A stretch of 64,000 bases of DNA from the NCBI RefSeq assembly GCF_014836445.1, contig NZ_JACSQV010000011.1, forward strand, positions 1 through 64,000. The letters run 5' to 3'. Each line of letters opens with the position of its first letter. The first letter of the stretch is position 1. Positions 30,848 through 41,872 of this stretch are shown in pieces. The position numbers were made by a program, and so were the translations under genes. The notes below the pieces were generated by a model. That model was not told the DNA's origin and made no database searches. It saw only the letters and a list, made by a program, of their open reading frames with translations. The stretch comes from Cellulomonas avistercoris. Its GTDB lineage: Bacteria; Actinomycetota; Actinomycetes; Actinomycetales; Cellulomonadaceae.

Positions 30848-32127
30848 AGCAGTGACCTCCCCTGCAGGACGTCGGTGACGAGCTGGTCGGCCCGTCCCGG
30901 GCTGGAGTCCGGCGAGACGCCGCGCGGCGGGTGCCACGTGCGCTGCAGGCTCGAGGACACCTCGTTGTAGAAGGGCGTCTGGGGACGCGGCGCCGCCTGC
31001 TGCAGGGACTCCCGGATGAGGTCGGCCATGGGGAACGCCTCCTGGACCTCGGGGTCGTCGAACGCGGCCAGCGCCCCGGGCGGGTTGCCGTCGGACAGGT
31101 AGTACTCCGCCTGCTTCTCGGGCTGGACGATGCACTGCGCGGCCTCGAACGCCAGGTCGGGGTGCTCGCTGAACGCGCTCACGCCCAGCGTCACGCCACC
31201 GATGGGCGGGCGGGCCTGCTCGCCCTCGACCGCCTGCGGGTACATCGCCCAGCCGTAGTCGTCGACGACCGACTGGTCGAGGCTGCCCGCCTCGACGCCG
31301 GTCTTGGCGCGCTGCCACACGAACGGCCAGTTGACCATGAAGCCCGCGGAGTCGCCCTCGAACATCGAGGCGTTGATGTCCTCGTCCGCGTTGGACAGCT
31401 GCGCGCCGCCGACGCCCGCGGCGGTGAGGTCCGCGATGATCTGCGCGGCCGTGCGCCCCGCGTCGGAGTCCAGGCTCGCCGTGACCTGCTGCGGGTCCTC
31501 CTCGTCGGGGTTCTCGAGGATGTGCCCGCCCGCGGACTCGACCAGCGCGTTCACCCAGACCGTGAGCGACTCGGCGCGCGTGCCCTGCACGGCGATCGTG
31601 ACGTCCTGGTCCGCGGCGGCCTCGATGATCTGGTCCCACGTGACCGGCTGCGTCATGTCCAGCCCCGCGGCCTCGGCCACGGACTTGCGGTACCAGAGCA
31701 GCTGCGTGTTCGCCCAGAACGGGACGACCACGAGCTCGTCGCCGAACGTCGCCGCGGCGACCGCGCCCTCGGCCACGTCCTGCGTCACGGCGTCGGCGAC
31801 GTCGTCCGGCACGTCGGCGAGGAAGTCGGCGTTCGAGAACTCCGGCACGAACGGCGGGTCGATGCTCATGAGGTCGATCGACGTGTCGGCGGCGGCCAGG
31901 CGCCGCACGAGCTGCTCGCGCTGGCTCGGGGCGTCGCGAGGCAGCAGGGCGACCTCGAGGCGGTAGGCGCCGTCGGACGCCTCGCTGCACTCCTGCGCGA
32001 TGCGGGCCTGCCCCCCGGAGTCCGGGTTGATGTACCACGTGAGGGTGGGAGGGCCCGCCTCGGCCGAGGCGCACGCGGCGAGTGGCGCCACGAGCACCAG
32101 GGCGAGGAGAGCGGCGCGTCGTCGCAC
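30844..32127 (-). CDS. lpqY: LpqY-like trehalose/disaccharide-binding lipoprotein
   Basis: 427-aa lipoprotein of solute-binding family 1. Signal peptide ends in LAAC (Cys 19). Blocks shared with mycobacterial LpqY as I recall it: [40 protein letters not shown], and near the C-terminus [20 protein letters not shown]. With identical gene order (binding protein, two permeases, ATPase) this is most likely a LpqY-SugABC system, which imports trehalose in M. tuberculosis; the exact sugar here is inferred. The start is GTG 32127, directly after a 14-bp palindrome. The leader and promoter lie in the 159-nt gap to fumC. Confidence 0.8.
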   Translation of the reverse strand: MRRRAALLALVLVAPLAACASAEAGPPTLTWYINPDSGGQARIAQECSEASDGAYRLEVALLPRDAPSQREQLVRRLAAADTSIDLMSIDPPFVPEFSNADFLADVPDDVADAVTQDVAEGAVAAATFGDELVVVPFWANTQLLWYRKSVAEAAGLDMTQPVTWDQIIEAAADQDVTIAVQGTRAESLTVWVNALVESAGGHILENPDEEDPQQVTASLDSDAGRTAAQIIADLTAAGVGGAQLSNADEDINASMFEGDSAGFMVNWPFVWQRAKTGVEAGSLDQSVVDDYGWAMYPQAVEGEQARPPIGGVTLGVSAFSEHPDLAFEAAQCIVQPEKQAEYYLSDGNPPGALAAFDDPEVQEAFPMADLIRESLQQAAPRPQTPFYNEVSSSLQRTWHPPRGVSPDSSPGRADQLVTDVLQGRSLL

Positions 32128-32141
32128 GTCAGGTACCTGAC
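32128..32141. promoter_or_regulatory. 14-bp perfect palindrome abutting the lpqY start codon
   Basis: GTCAGGTACCTGAC is its own reverse complement and ends immediately before the GTG start at 32127. Its position suits an operator or a hairpin that hides the start. No regulator gene is adjacent. Confidence 0.4.
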
Positions 32142-32286
32142 CTCTCGCGTCGTCGGGAAAGGGCCGGACGGTCGTTCACATCGCACTACGACCTGCGCGG
32201 TCCCGCCACCGGAAGCGCGCGACGCGGTGCGCGACGAGGTGCGCCACACGGCCGGCGAGCCCCCCGGCGGTGGAAGGATGGGGCCC

Positions 32287-33744
<1,458 letters not shown>

Positions 33745-33751
33745 CACCCTC

Positions 33752-33786
33752 CGGACGCCCGGGCCGCACGTCGGTCCGGGCGTCCG
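33752..33786 (+). terminator. Hairpin after fumC
   Basis: Perfect 11-bp stem CGGACGCCCGG (33752-33762) with CCGGGCGTCCG (33776-33786), 13-nt loop, starting 8 nt after the fumC stop. Confidence 0.65.
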
Positions 33787-33875
33787 TACGAGTGAATCCA
33801 CCCGACCGCCGACCCAACCTTTTCTGTCACTCGAACGGGTGTTGGTGATCCTCCCACCTGCGGGTTTACGTCACC

Positions 33876-33881
33876 TAGCAT
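33876..33881 (+). promoter_or_regulatory. Putative -10 box of the large ABC permease operon
   Basis: TAGCAT in an A+T-richer stretch between the fumC hairpin and the first permease gene, 63 nt before its ATG. No clear -35 box. The intergenic region 33787-33944 holds no other gene. Confidence 0.4.
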
Positions 33882-33944
33882 CGCCGTCGACCCTCTGACA
33901 CCGAGGGGTGCCCGACGACGGGTGACGCTGCGGAAGGTGGGGCG

Positions 33945-36900
33945 ATGGGCTGGCGCACGCAGGTGCTCCTGGGACGCCTGCGCGACCAGGCCACCGTCAT
34001 CGCGACGGTCGCCGTCGTCACGTTCGTGGCGACGACGCTGCTCGGGACGTTCGCGTTCCTGCTCGTCGTCACCGGCGACGACGCGGTCGAGGCGGAGATC
34101 GCGCGCGTGCCCGACTCGGCCGTGGCCCTCGAGGCCGTCGTCCGGGTCAACAAGAAGGACGCCGCTGCGGCGCTCGCAGCGACCGACGTCGCGCTCACCT
34201 CGACCCTGGGTGACCTGCCGTTCGACAGCGAGACCTGGCTCACCGGACGCATGTGGTCCCTGCCCCTGGTCGCCGGCACCCAGTTCGCACCCGTCGCGTA
34301 CCCGGCCAGCACGCCGCTCCTCCCGGAGCAGGGCGAGCTCGTGGCGGGCGCGTGGCCGGACCGTGCACGCGACGACGCCGGGCAGCTCCTGGTCAACGTG
34401 CCGGACGTCGCCGCGCAGCGGTACGGCTGGACGGTCGGCACCGTCGTGCCGGTCCGCACCATCGGCGGGCAGACGCAGGACAGCTGGGTCGTGGTCGGGA
34501 CGCACCGGCTCACCGGCTCGTCGGCGTCGTGGTCGCGCGACCTGCTCAAGGGCGCCGCCCACGACAGCCGCTACCCCGTGATCGGCACCGGCGGCAGGCT
34601 CACCACCGACGCGTGGGGGCCGATGGTCGTGGCGCCCGACGCGCTGCTGGGTGCCGGCACCGTCGAGACGGCTCACGTGCTGACCACGCCGCACCTCGCC
34701 GGCGCCCCGAGCGGGGCCCTGACGCAGACGCGCGACAACCTCGAGTCCACCCAGGCGCGCCTGTCCGCCGCGCTCCGCGACGTCGGCGCGAGCGGGTACG
34801 TGCTCACCCGGCTGGGCGAGACGATCGACGCCTCGTGGCGCGAGCTCGCGGTGACGCGCATCGGCGTCGTGGTCGTCGGGCTGCTGCTCGTCGTGCTCGC
34901 CACCACCGTGATGCTGCTGGCCGCGCGTCTGCTCGGGGAGCGACGGGCCGCCGAGGGCGAGCTCGTCGCCGCACGCGGGGCGTCGGCGGCGCAGCTGCGC
35001 TCGCTCGCGATCCTCGAGTCCGCAGTCCTCGCGGCGGTGGCCGCGGCCGTCGCACCGTGGGTCGCGCGCGTCGCGTTCACGCGTCTCGCCGAGGCCGGTG
35101 CCCTCGGGGACGCCGGGCTGGGCGCGCCGCCGGGGATCCCCCTGCCGGTCTGGGTCGCGTGCGCGGCGGTCGCGACGGTCCTGGCCGTGTCCCTGGTCGT
35201 GCCGGCCTGGCACACCGCCGGGTCGTCGAGCGCCGCCGCCCACGCGGGGCTCGTCCGCGCGGGCGCGGACCTCGCGCTCGTCGTGCTCGCGGGTGTCGCC
35301 CTGTGGCAGCTCCTCGACTACGGCGCACCGCTCACGCGCGGGCCGGGCGGCGCCCGGCTGGACCCCGTGCTCGTCGTCGGCCCTGCGCTCGTCACGCTGG
35401 GAGCAGCCGTGCTCGCGCTGCGTGCGGTCGCACCTCTCGCCCGCGGCGCCGACGTCCTCGCGCGGCGCAGCGCGTCGCTCGTCGTCCCGCTCGCCGCGTG
35501 GCAGGTCTCGCGCCGCTTCACGGCCGCGACCGGCACAACCCTGGTCGTCATCCTCGCCGTGTCCGCCGCGACGTTCTCGCACGCGTTCCTCGCGACGTGG
35601 CGCACCTCGCAGGTCGACCAGGTCGACCTCGCCGTCGGCACCGACGTGCGGGTCGACGGGATCCGCGGCGAGCGCCTGACCGCGTCGGCCGACGCGCGTG
35701 CGGTCCTGGCGGACGCACCGCCCGGCACCCACCTGCAGCCGGTCGCGGACCGGAGCGCGACGATCGGTCGCGCGGTCGCGCAGGGCCAGGAGAGCTCGGG
35801 CTTCGGCGTGCGGCTGCTGGCAGTCGACACCGAGCAGCCCGGGTCGCTGCGCGGCCGCGCGGACGTGCCCTGGTCCACGCTGGTCCGCGACCTCGGGACA
35901 CCGGAGGACGAGGACGCGCCGGTGAGCACCGGTCCGACCGGCACGCCGCTGCCCGGGGACCCGCAGTGGCTCGTGGTGACCATGACGGCGGGCTCCGACC
36001 CGTACACGGCGGGGGTGCTCTACCCGACGCTGGCGGTCGAGGACGAGACCGGCGTGCGGGCCTGGGTCAGCGTGCCCGAGCTGCCCCTCGACGTGCCGTC
36101 GACCTTCGCCCTGGCCGTGCCACGCGGGCTCGGGCCCCTGCGCCTGGTCGCCGCGTCGGCCGTGGTCACCCTGTCCGGGGCGACCGAGACGGTCGCGGAC
36201 CCGTCGTCCGGCCGGCACGGCCAGGTGTGGCTCGGCCTCCAGGACGTGCGCGTCCTGGACCGTGCGGTCGGCCTCACGTCGCCGGACGAGGCACTCGCCG
36301 CGGCGGCCGCGCAGGGGACGCCCGTCGCGCTCGAGGCCGGCGGCTGGGAGGCCGTTGCGATCAGCGGCGGGCTCGAGCGTGGCGCGACCGTGGGTGCCCA
36401 GGTCGGCCCGTACCCGTTCGTCGACGACGTGCCTCCCGGCGCGCTCGTGGTCGACGGCAAGTTCGACATGGCGGCGCTGGACGGGGGGAACGGCCGCCTC
36501 GTCGCGCACGCGTGGCCCGCGCACGGCGCCGTCCGGGCCCTGGTCACCACGGCCGTCGCCGAGCGCGGGAGCCTGTCGCCCGGCATCCACTTCTGGATCC
36601 GTGCCGGCGACGCCCAGGTGCAGGCCGTCGTGGAGGACGTCGTGCCGTACCTGCCCGGCGTGCCCCGCGGGCCCGCCGTGCTCGTCGACCGCGACGCGCT
36701 GGGACGCGGGTCGGTCGAGGCCGCCGGCACCGACCCCCTCGTCGACTCCTGGTGGCTGGCCGCCCCCGACGGTGACGCACCCGCGCTCGCCGCGGCCCTC
36801 GCGCGCGCCGCGGACGCGGAGGCGACGGTGCGGACCACCGAGCGCGCGGCCGCGGTCGCCGGACCGCTGAGCGCCGCGATCCCCGCCGCGCTGTCGCTCG

Positions 36901-37304
36901 TGACCGCCGCCACGCTCGTGCTCGTCCTCGTGGGGCTCGGCGCGAGCGCAGCCGCCGCGATCCGCTCACGCCGCCTCGAGCTCGCCCGGCTGCAGGCGCT
37001 GGGCGCCGCACGCCCGTCGCTCGTGCGCGGCCTGGTGGGCGAGCACGTGGTCCTGGTCGTGGTCGGCGCGCTCGCCGGACTGGCCATCGGCTACGGGCTC
37101 GCGAGGGTCGTCACGCCCGTCCTGACGGTGTCCTCGGACGGCCGACGGCCCGTCCCGGCCCCGCTCGTGGTGTGGCAGGACGGCATGGCACTGATCATCA
37201 CGGGCGGCCTGGCCCTCGCGGCGTGCGCCGTCGTCGCGCTCCTGGCCGTCGTGCTCGTGCGGCGCGCCTCCGGCGCCCTGCTGCGGTTGGGGGACGACCG
37301 ATGA
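33945..37304 (+). CDS. Giant FtsX/MacB-like ABC permease A1
   Basis: 1119-aa membrane protein. A short cytoplasmic start and one helix (about 18-42) lead to an extracellular domain (about 45-285). Then a helical block begins near 303 with an FtsX-type motif (LAARLLGERRAAEGELVAARG) and several helices up to about 560. A second large extracellular domain (about 570-960) and a C-terminal four-helix FtsX block (from about 972, SRRLELARLQALGAARPSLV) follow. No enzymatic motif is visible. It is a paralogue of the protein at 41873-45172 (both begin with the same helix and carry TTVMLLAARLL). GGAAGGTGGGG precedes the ATG. The stop overlaps the next gene by ATGA. Substrate unknown. Confidence 0.85.
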   Translation: MGWRTQVLLGRLRDQATVIATVAVVTFVATTLLGTFAFLLVVTGDDAVEAEIARVPDSAVALEAVVRVNKKDAAAALAATDVALTSTLGDLPFDSETWLTGRMWSLPLVAGTQFAPVAYPASTPLLPEQGELVAGAWPDRARDDAGQLLVNVPDVAAQRYGWTVGTVVPVRTIGGQTQDSWVVVGTHRLTGSSASWSRDLLKGAAHDSRYPVIGTGGRLTTDAWGPMVVAPDALLGAGTVETAHVLTTPHLAGAPSGALTQTRDNLESTQARLSAALRDVGASGYVLTRLGETIDASWRELAVTRIGVVVVGLLLVVLATTVMLLAARLLGERRAAEGELVAARGASAAQLRSLAILESAVLAAVAAAVAPWVARVAFTRLAEAGALGDAGLGAPPGIPLPVWVACAAVATVLAVSLVVPAWHTAGSSSAAAHAGLVRAGADLALVVLAGVALWQLLDYGAPLTRGPGGARLDPVLVVGPALVTLGAAVLALRAVAPLARGADVLARRSASLVVPLAAWQVSRRFTAATGTTLVVILAVSAATFSHAFLATWRTSQVDQVDLAVGTDVRVDGIRGERLTASADARAVLADAPPGTHLQPVADRSATIGRAVAQGQESSGFGVRLLAVDTEQPGSLRGRADVPWSTLVRDLGTPEDEDAPVSTGPTGTPLPGDPQWLVVTMTAGSDPYTAGVLYPTLAVEDETGVRAWVSVPELPLDVPSTFALAVPRGLGPLRLVAASAVVTLSGATETVADPSSGRHGQVWLGLQDVRVLDRAVGLTSPDEALAAAAAQGTPVALEAGGWEAVAISGGLERGATVGAQVGPYPFVDDVPPGALVVDGKFDMAALDGGNGRLVAHAWPAHGAVRALVTTAVAERGSLSPGIHFWIRAGDAQVQAVVEDVVPYLPGVPRGPAVLVDRDALGRGSVEAAGTDPLVDSWWLAAPDGDAPALAAALARAADAEATVRTTERAAAVAGPLSAAIPAALSLVTAATLVLVLVGLGASAAAAIRSRRLELARLQALGAARPSLVRGLVGEHVVLVVVGALAGLAIGYGLARVVTPVLTVSSDGRRPVPAPLVVWQDGMALIITGGLALAACAVVALLAVVLVRRASGALLRLGDDR

Positions 37305-40075
37305 GTGACATCGACACCCGCGTCCGGGCGACCACGGCCGTCGCGCTGCTGGTCACCGTGCGGCGCGCCCGCCAGGACAGGGCCCTGGTCGTCGGGAGCG
37401 CGGTCCTGCTCCTCGCGACGCTGCTCCTCACGCTCGCGGTGCCGCGCCTGGTCGAGCGCAGTGCCGACGTCGCGGTGCGCGAGACCATCGTCGCCGCCGG
37501 TCGCGACGGCGAGATCGTCGGGATCGCCCCGTCCGACCCCGTGACGGGCCGTCCGCCACCCGCGCAGGAGGCGGGGTACGCGGCCGCCTCGATGCTCCTC
37601 TTCCAGTTCGGCGAGGCCGTCGACGCGCCGGTCGTCGCCGTGACGTCGGGGTTCGCCACCGTGCGCACCCCCGTGGGGGCGTTCGCACTCTCGCTCGTGC
37701 ACGTCGGGCAGACCGGCGACCCCGCCCCCCTGGTCCGCTGGGTCGCCGGCACGGCGCCCGGTCCCGTCCCGGCGGACGAGCAGCACGGTCGGCCCGGCGA
37801 CGAGCCCGGCCCCCGCACCGTGCAGGTCGGCCTGAACGTCGCCGCGGCCGAGGAGCTCGGCATCACCCTCGACGACGGCCCGTTCGTCATGCGCCGCCAC
37901 ACCACGGGGGACTACGACCACGTCGTCGTCACCGGGCTGTACGAGGCGGTCGACCCCCTCGCGCGGGTCTGGGCGGAGCACCCGGGTCTGCTCACCTCGA
38001 TCCCGTCGCCGCCCGGCACCGCGACGCTGCTGCAGACCTCGGCGTACGTGCCGGTCGAGGCGATCCCCGACATGGTCCACGTGGTGGGCCGCAACGCCGT
38101 GGCGGTCTCGTCACGGGCCCCCGTGCGGACGGACGGCCTGACGGTCACCGACGCCCACCGGCTCGTGGGGCTGATCGAGGCGACGTCCGCCCGCTCGGCG
38201 AGCATCTTCAGCGGTCTGCCGGCGGTCGTCACCGCGTTCGACGCCCGCATGTCCGCCGCCCGCGCGCAGGCGTCCCTCGTCGTCGCCGGCGTCGCGACCT
38301 CGGCGACCCTGTGTCTCGTCCTCGCCGCCTCCCTGCTCGTCACCCGCCGGCAGCCCTTCCTGGCCGGCGAGCGCGCACGCGGCGCGTCGATCGCCTCGGT
38401 CGTGACGCGTGGCCTGCTCGAGTCCGCACCTGTCGTGCTCGCCGCCGTGCTGCTCGCGGGCGGCGTCGTCGCCGTGACGCTGCACGGCCAGCGGGGCTCG
38501 GTGCTGATCGCGGTGGCCGTGGCAGTCGTCGCCGCGCTCGCGCCGGCCGTCCTGGCGGCGCGCGCGGCCGCCGCGGCGTGGGAGGGACGACGCGTCCCGG
38601 CCGACCGGCGCGCACGCGCGGCCCAGCGGGCGCGTGGTCAGGCCCGCCGGATCGTCGTCGAGGCTCTCGTCGTGGTGCTCGCGGCCGGGGCTCTCGTGTC
38701 CGTCCGGGGCCGGGGGCTCGTCCCCCTGGGCCAGGGCGAGGTCGACCCGCTGCTCGCCGCGGCCCCGGTGCTCCTGGCGTCCGCCGCGGCGCTGATCGTG
38801 GTCCGCGTCTCCCCCGCGGTCGTCCGCGCGGCCGGGCGGTGGGCGTCCCGCTCGCGCGGCCTCGCCGCACCGCTCGCGGTCGCACGCGCCCACGGCGCGG
38901 CGACGGCCGTCGTCCCGGTCCTGACGGTCACGGTCAGCGTCGCGCTGGTCGTGCTGTCGGGCACCCTGGTGCACACCGTCAGCACGGGACAGCAGGCCGC
39001 CGCGGACGAGCTGGTCGGCGCACCGGTCCGGCTCGACGGGTCGATCGGCACGGAGGCCGGCGCCGCCGCGCTGACCCGGATCGCCGCCGCACCCGGCGTC
39101 ACCGACGTGGCGACGGCCGCCCAGGTGGGCGACCGCACCTACGGCGCGCGCACCGGGATGAGCGCGACCCTGCTCGTCGTGGACGCCGCCGAGCTCGGGC
39201 GGGTGCGGGCCGCCGCGGGCCTGCCCGTCGACGAGGCCCTGGCGACGCTGGCCGAGCCGGGGCCCGCCGGGACGGTGCCCGCGCTCGTGAGCCCGGGCCT
39301 GCTCGAGCGCGCGCAGGCGGTCGACGCCGAGCCGGTGATGTCCGTGCTCAACGCCAGCGTGAGGTTCGACGTCCGGGGCACGACCGTCCTGCGGCCCGAC
39401 GCCGGCGCCCCGACGCTCGACGCGCGCGTCGCGGCCCCGCTCGAGGAGGACGACGGTCTGGTCGTCGTGGACCGCGCGACGCTCGCCGCCGTCAGCGGCC
39501 AGCAGCCGACCGTGGACCGCGCGTGGGTCAGCGGGCCCGGCGCCGTCGAGGCCGTCGAGGCGGCACGCCTCGCGCCGACCGCGTCCTCCGGCGTGGTCGT
39601 CACGACGCGCGACGGCTGGTGGCAGGACTGGTCGCAGGCTCCGCTGACGTCGGGCCTGACGACGCTCCTGCTCGCCGCGGTGGTCGTGCTCGCCGCGCTG
39701 TCGGTGCTCGCGCTGGTCCTCGTCGTCGTGGCGACCGCCCGCGAGCGCGGCCGGACCCTGTTGGCGCTGCGGACGCTGGGGCTCGACGCGCGCACCGCCC
39801 GCTGGGCGACGCTGGGCGAGCTGGCGCCGCTGACGCTGGGCGGGCTCGTCGGTGGTGTGGCGATCGGGCTGGGCGTGCCCGCGCTCATCGGTGACGCGAT
39901 CGGGCTGCAGCTGCTCACGGCGGAGCCGGGGGGCGTGACGGTCGACGTCACGTGGTGGCCCGTCGCGGCGGCGGCCGCGGCCCTCGTCGTCGCCCTCGTG
40001 GTGGCGGTGGTCGTGGAGCAGGCCGTACGGCGCAGGGACAGGCTCGGCGAGGTGCTGCGGGTAGGTGAACGATGA
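37301..40075 (+). CDS. Large FtsX/MacB-like ABC permease B1
   Basis: 924-aa membrane protein. N-terminal helix at about 28-50, extracellular domain to about 310, central helical block from about 316 (FLAGERARGASIASVV is the FtsX-like loop), second extracellular domain at about 560-780, and a C-terminal block from about 786 with RERGRTLLALRTLGLDARTA. It is a paralogue of the protein at 45169-47937; both share VRATT near the N-terminus, the RRVPADRR loop and the LRTLGLDARTARWATLGELA segment. The start overlaps A1 and the stop overlaps ATPase 1 by ATGA. It probably forms a heteromeric transporter with A1. Confidence 0.84.
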   Translation: MSDIDTRVRATTAVALLVTVRRARQDRALVVGSAVLLLATLLLTLAVPRLVERSADVAVRETIVAAGRDGEIVGIAPSDPVTGRPPPAQEAGYAAASMLLFQFGEAVDAPVVAVTSGFATVRTPVGAFALSLVHVGQTGDPAPLVRWVAGTAPGPVPADEQHGRPGDEPGPRTVQVGLNVAAAEELGITLDDGPFVMRRHTTGDYDHVVVTGLYEAVDPLARVWAEHPGLLTSIPSPPGTATLLQTSAYVPVEAIPDMVHVVGRNAVAVSSRAPVRTDGLTVTDAHRLVGLIEATSARSASIFSGLPAVVTAFDARMSAARAQASLVVAGVATSATLCLVLAASLLVTRRQPFLAGERARGASIASVVTRGLLESAPVVLAAVLLAGGVVAVTLHGQRGSVLIAVAVAVVAALAPAVLAARAAAAAWEGRRVPADRRARAAQRARGQARRIVVEALVVVLAAGALVSVRGRGLVPLGQGEVDPLLAAAPVLLASAAALIVVRVSPAVVRAAGRWASRSRGLAAPLAVARAHGAATAVVPVLTVTVSVALVVLSGTLVHTVSTGQQAAADELVGAPVRLDGSIGTEAGAAALTRIAAAPGVTDVATAAQVGDRTYGARTGMSATLLVVDAAELGRVRAAAGLPVDEALATLAEPGPAGTVPALVSPGLLERAQAVDAEPVMSVLNASVRFDVRGTTVLRPDAGAPTLDARVAAPLEEDDGLVVVDRATLAAVSGQQPTVDRAWVSGPGAVEAVEAARLAPTASSGVVVTTRDGWWQDWSQAPLTSGLTTLLLAAVVVLAALSVLALVLVVVATARERGRTLLALRTLGLDARTARWATLGELAPLTLGGLVGGVAIGLGVPALIGDAIGLQLLTAEPGGVTVDVTWWPVAAAAAALVVALVVAVVVEQAVRRRDRLGEVLRVGER

Positions 40076-41115
40076 CCAGGATGGAGCAGGCCATGGACCA
40101 CGGGTCGACGGTGCAGGACGCACCCCCGACGAGCCTGGCGACGCTCGAGGAGCGCGCCCGGGCACGTCCCGAGGCGTTCGGGCGGACGTCGCTGATCGTG
40201 TGCGAGTCGCTCGTGCGCATCTACCAGTCCGAGGGGATCGAGGTGCAGGCCCTGCAGGGCCTGGACCTGCTGGTCGACGAGGGTGAGCTCATCGCCGTCG
40301 TCGGCGCCTCCGGGTCCGGCAAGTCGACGCTGCTGTCGGTGCTGTCGGGCCTGGACGTGCCCACGGCCGGCAACGTGCGCGTCGCCGAGTGGGACCTCAT
40401 GACCATGACGTCCCGCGAGCGCGTCGAGTACCGGCGCACGACCGTCGGGTTCGTGTGGCAGCAGACGGCGCGCAACCTCGTGCCGTACCTGACGGCCGAG
40501 GAGAACGTCGAGCTGCCGATGGCGCTCGCCGGGCGCCCGCGCAAGCAGCGGCGCACGGAGGCCGCGGCGCTGCTCGACGTCCTCGGCGTCGCGTACTGCG
40601 CGGACCGCCGGCCCAGCCAGATGTCGGGCGGTGAGCAGCAGCGCGTCGCGATCGCCGTGGGTCTGGCCAACTCCCCCCGCGTGCTGTTCGCCGACGAGCC
40701 GACGGGTGAGCTCGACACCGCGACGTCGAACGACGTCCTGGAGGCGATGCGCGCCGTGAACCGCGACCTGGGCACGACGGTCGTGGTGGTCACGCACGAC
40801 CCGAGCGTCCGGGACCACGTCCAGCGCACGGTCGAGATCCGGGACGGGCGCACCAGCGCGGAGGTGCTGCGCCACACCGCGACGCGCGACGACGGCACGC
40901 AGCACGAGGTCGCCGAGGAGTTCGCGGTCCTCGACCGGGCGGGCCGCATCCAGCTGCCCCAGGACTACCGCGAGGCCCTCGACCTGGTGGGCCGCGTGCG
41001 GCTCACCCTTGAGCAGTCGCACGTCGCCGTGCGTCCCGGCAACCGCGGGACGCCGGGCGCGGACGAGCGCGCCGCGCACCAGGACCACCCCGGACACGGA
41101 CGGAGAGCCCGATGA
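40072..41115 (+). CDS. ABC ATPase 1 with C-terminal AbrB/SpoVT-like segment
   Basis: 347-aa ATPase of the LolD/MacB group. N-terminal extension of about 40 residues, then Walker A GASGSGKST (78-86), signature MSGGEQQRVAIA, Walker B VLFADEPTGELDT and the switch THDPS. Residues about 282-325 form a second element (VLDRAGRIQLPQDYREALD and RVRLTLEQSHVAVRP) that follows the AbrB/SpoVT swapped-hairpin pattern (hydrophobic-D-x-x-GRI-x-(I/L)P ... REAL ... RV-x-L). The tail after it is charged. The ATG overlaps permease B1 and the stop overlaps ATPase 2. It may serve the A1/B1 pair. Confidence 0.85.
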   Translation: MTRMEQAMDHGSTVQDAPPTSLATLEERARARPEAFGRTSLIVCESLVRIYQSEGIEVQALQGLDLLVDEGELIAVVGASGSGKSTLLSVLSGLDVPTAGNVRVAEWDLMTMTSRERVEYRRTTVGFVWQQTARNLVPYLTAEENVELPMALAGRPRKQRRTEAAALLDVLGVAYCADRRPSQMSGGEQQRVAIAVGLANSPRVLFADEPTGELDTATSNDVLEAMRAVNRDLGTTVVVVTHDPSVRDHVQRTVEIRDGRTSAEVLRHTATRDDGTQHEVAEEFAVLDRAGRIQLPQDYREALDLVGRVRLTLEQSHVAVRPGNRGTPGADERAAHQDHPGHGRRAR

Positions 41116-41834
41116 CCGCCACCACGACCGCCCGGCAGGACGCGGGCCGCGCCGCCGACGGGCCGCTCGTGCTCGTCGAGGGCGTCGGCCGCACGTACGG
41201 CTCGGGCCACGCCGCCGTCCACGCGCTGCAGGACGTCTCGCTGCAGGTGGCGCCGGGCGAGATGGTCGCGCTCGTCGGGCGCTCCGGCTCCGGCAAGACG
41301 ACGCTGCTCAACACGATCGGCGGGCTGGACCGCCCCGACACGGGCCGCGTCGTCGTCGCGGGCCGGGAGGTGTCCTCGCTCGACGAGCGCGGGCTGGTCT
41401 CGCTGCGCCGCGACGTCGTCGCGTTCGTCTTCCAGACGTTCGGGCTGGTGCCGGTGCTGACCGCCGCGGAGAACGTCGGGGTGCCGCTGCGGATGCTGCG
41501 CACGCCCGTCGCGCAGCGCGAGGCGCGCGTCGAGCTGCTGCTCGACCTCGTGGGGCTCGGTGCGCACGCCAAGCAGCGGCCGGGGCAGCTCTCCGGCGGT
41601 CAGCAGCAGCGTGTCGCCATCGCGCGCGCGCTGGCGAACTCGCCGCGTCTGCTCATCGCGGACGAGCCGACCGGCCAGCTGGACTCGGAGACCGGCCGCG
41701 CCGTCATGGCGCTGATCCGCGCGGTCGTCGAGGCCGAGGGCATGACCGCCATCGTCTCGACCCACGACCCGGTGATGGTCGCCCTGGCCGACCGCGTCGT
41801 CCACCTGGCAGACGGCCGTCTCGTCGACGCCTGA
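41112..41834 (+). CDS. ABC ATPase 2 (LolD/MacB type)
   Basis: 240-aa single-domain ATPase. Walker A GRSGSGKTT (56-64), Q-loop FVFQTFGLVPVLTA, signature LSGGQQQRVAIA, Walker [14 protein letters not shown], switch STHDPV. Unlike ATPase 1 it lacks extra domains. The ATG overlaps the ATPase 1 stop (ATGA), then a 38-nt gap with GAGGAGG leads to permease A2. It may drive the A2/B2 pair, or the two ATPases may form a heterodimer. Confidence 0.9.
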   Translation: MTATTTARQDAGRAADGPLVLVEGVGRTYGSGHAAVHALQDVSLQVAPGEMVALVGRSGSGKTTLLNTIGGLDRPDTGRVVVAGREVSSLDERGLVSLRRDVVAFVFQTFGLVPVLTAAENVGVPLRMLRTPVAQREARVELLLDLVGLGAHAKQRPGQLSGGQQQRVAIARALANSPRLLIADEPTGQLDSETGRAVMALIRAVVEAEGMTAIVSTHDPVMVALADRVVHLADGRLVDA

Positions 41835-41872
41835 CGCACGGACCCGCGCGGCACGAGCAGGAGGAGGCAGAC

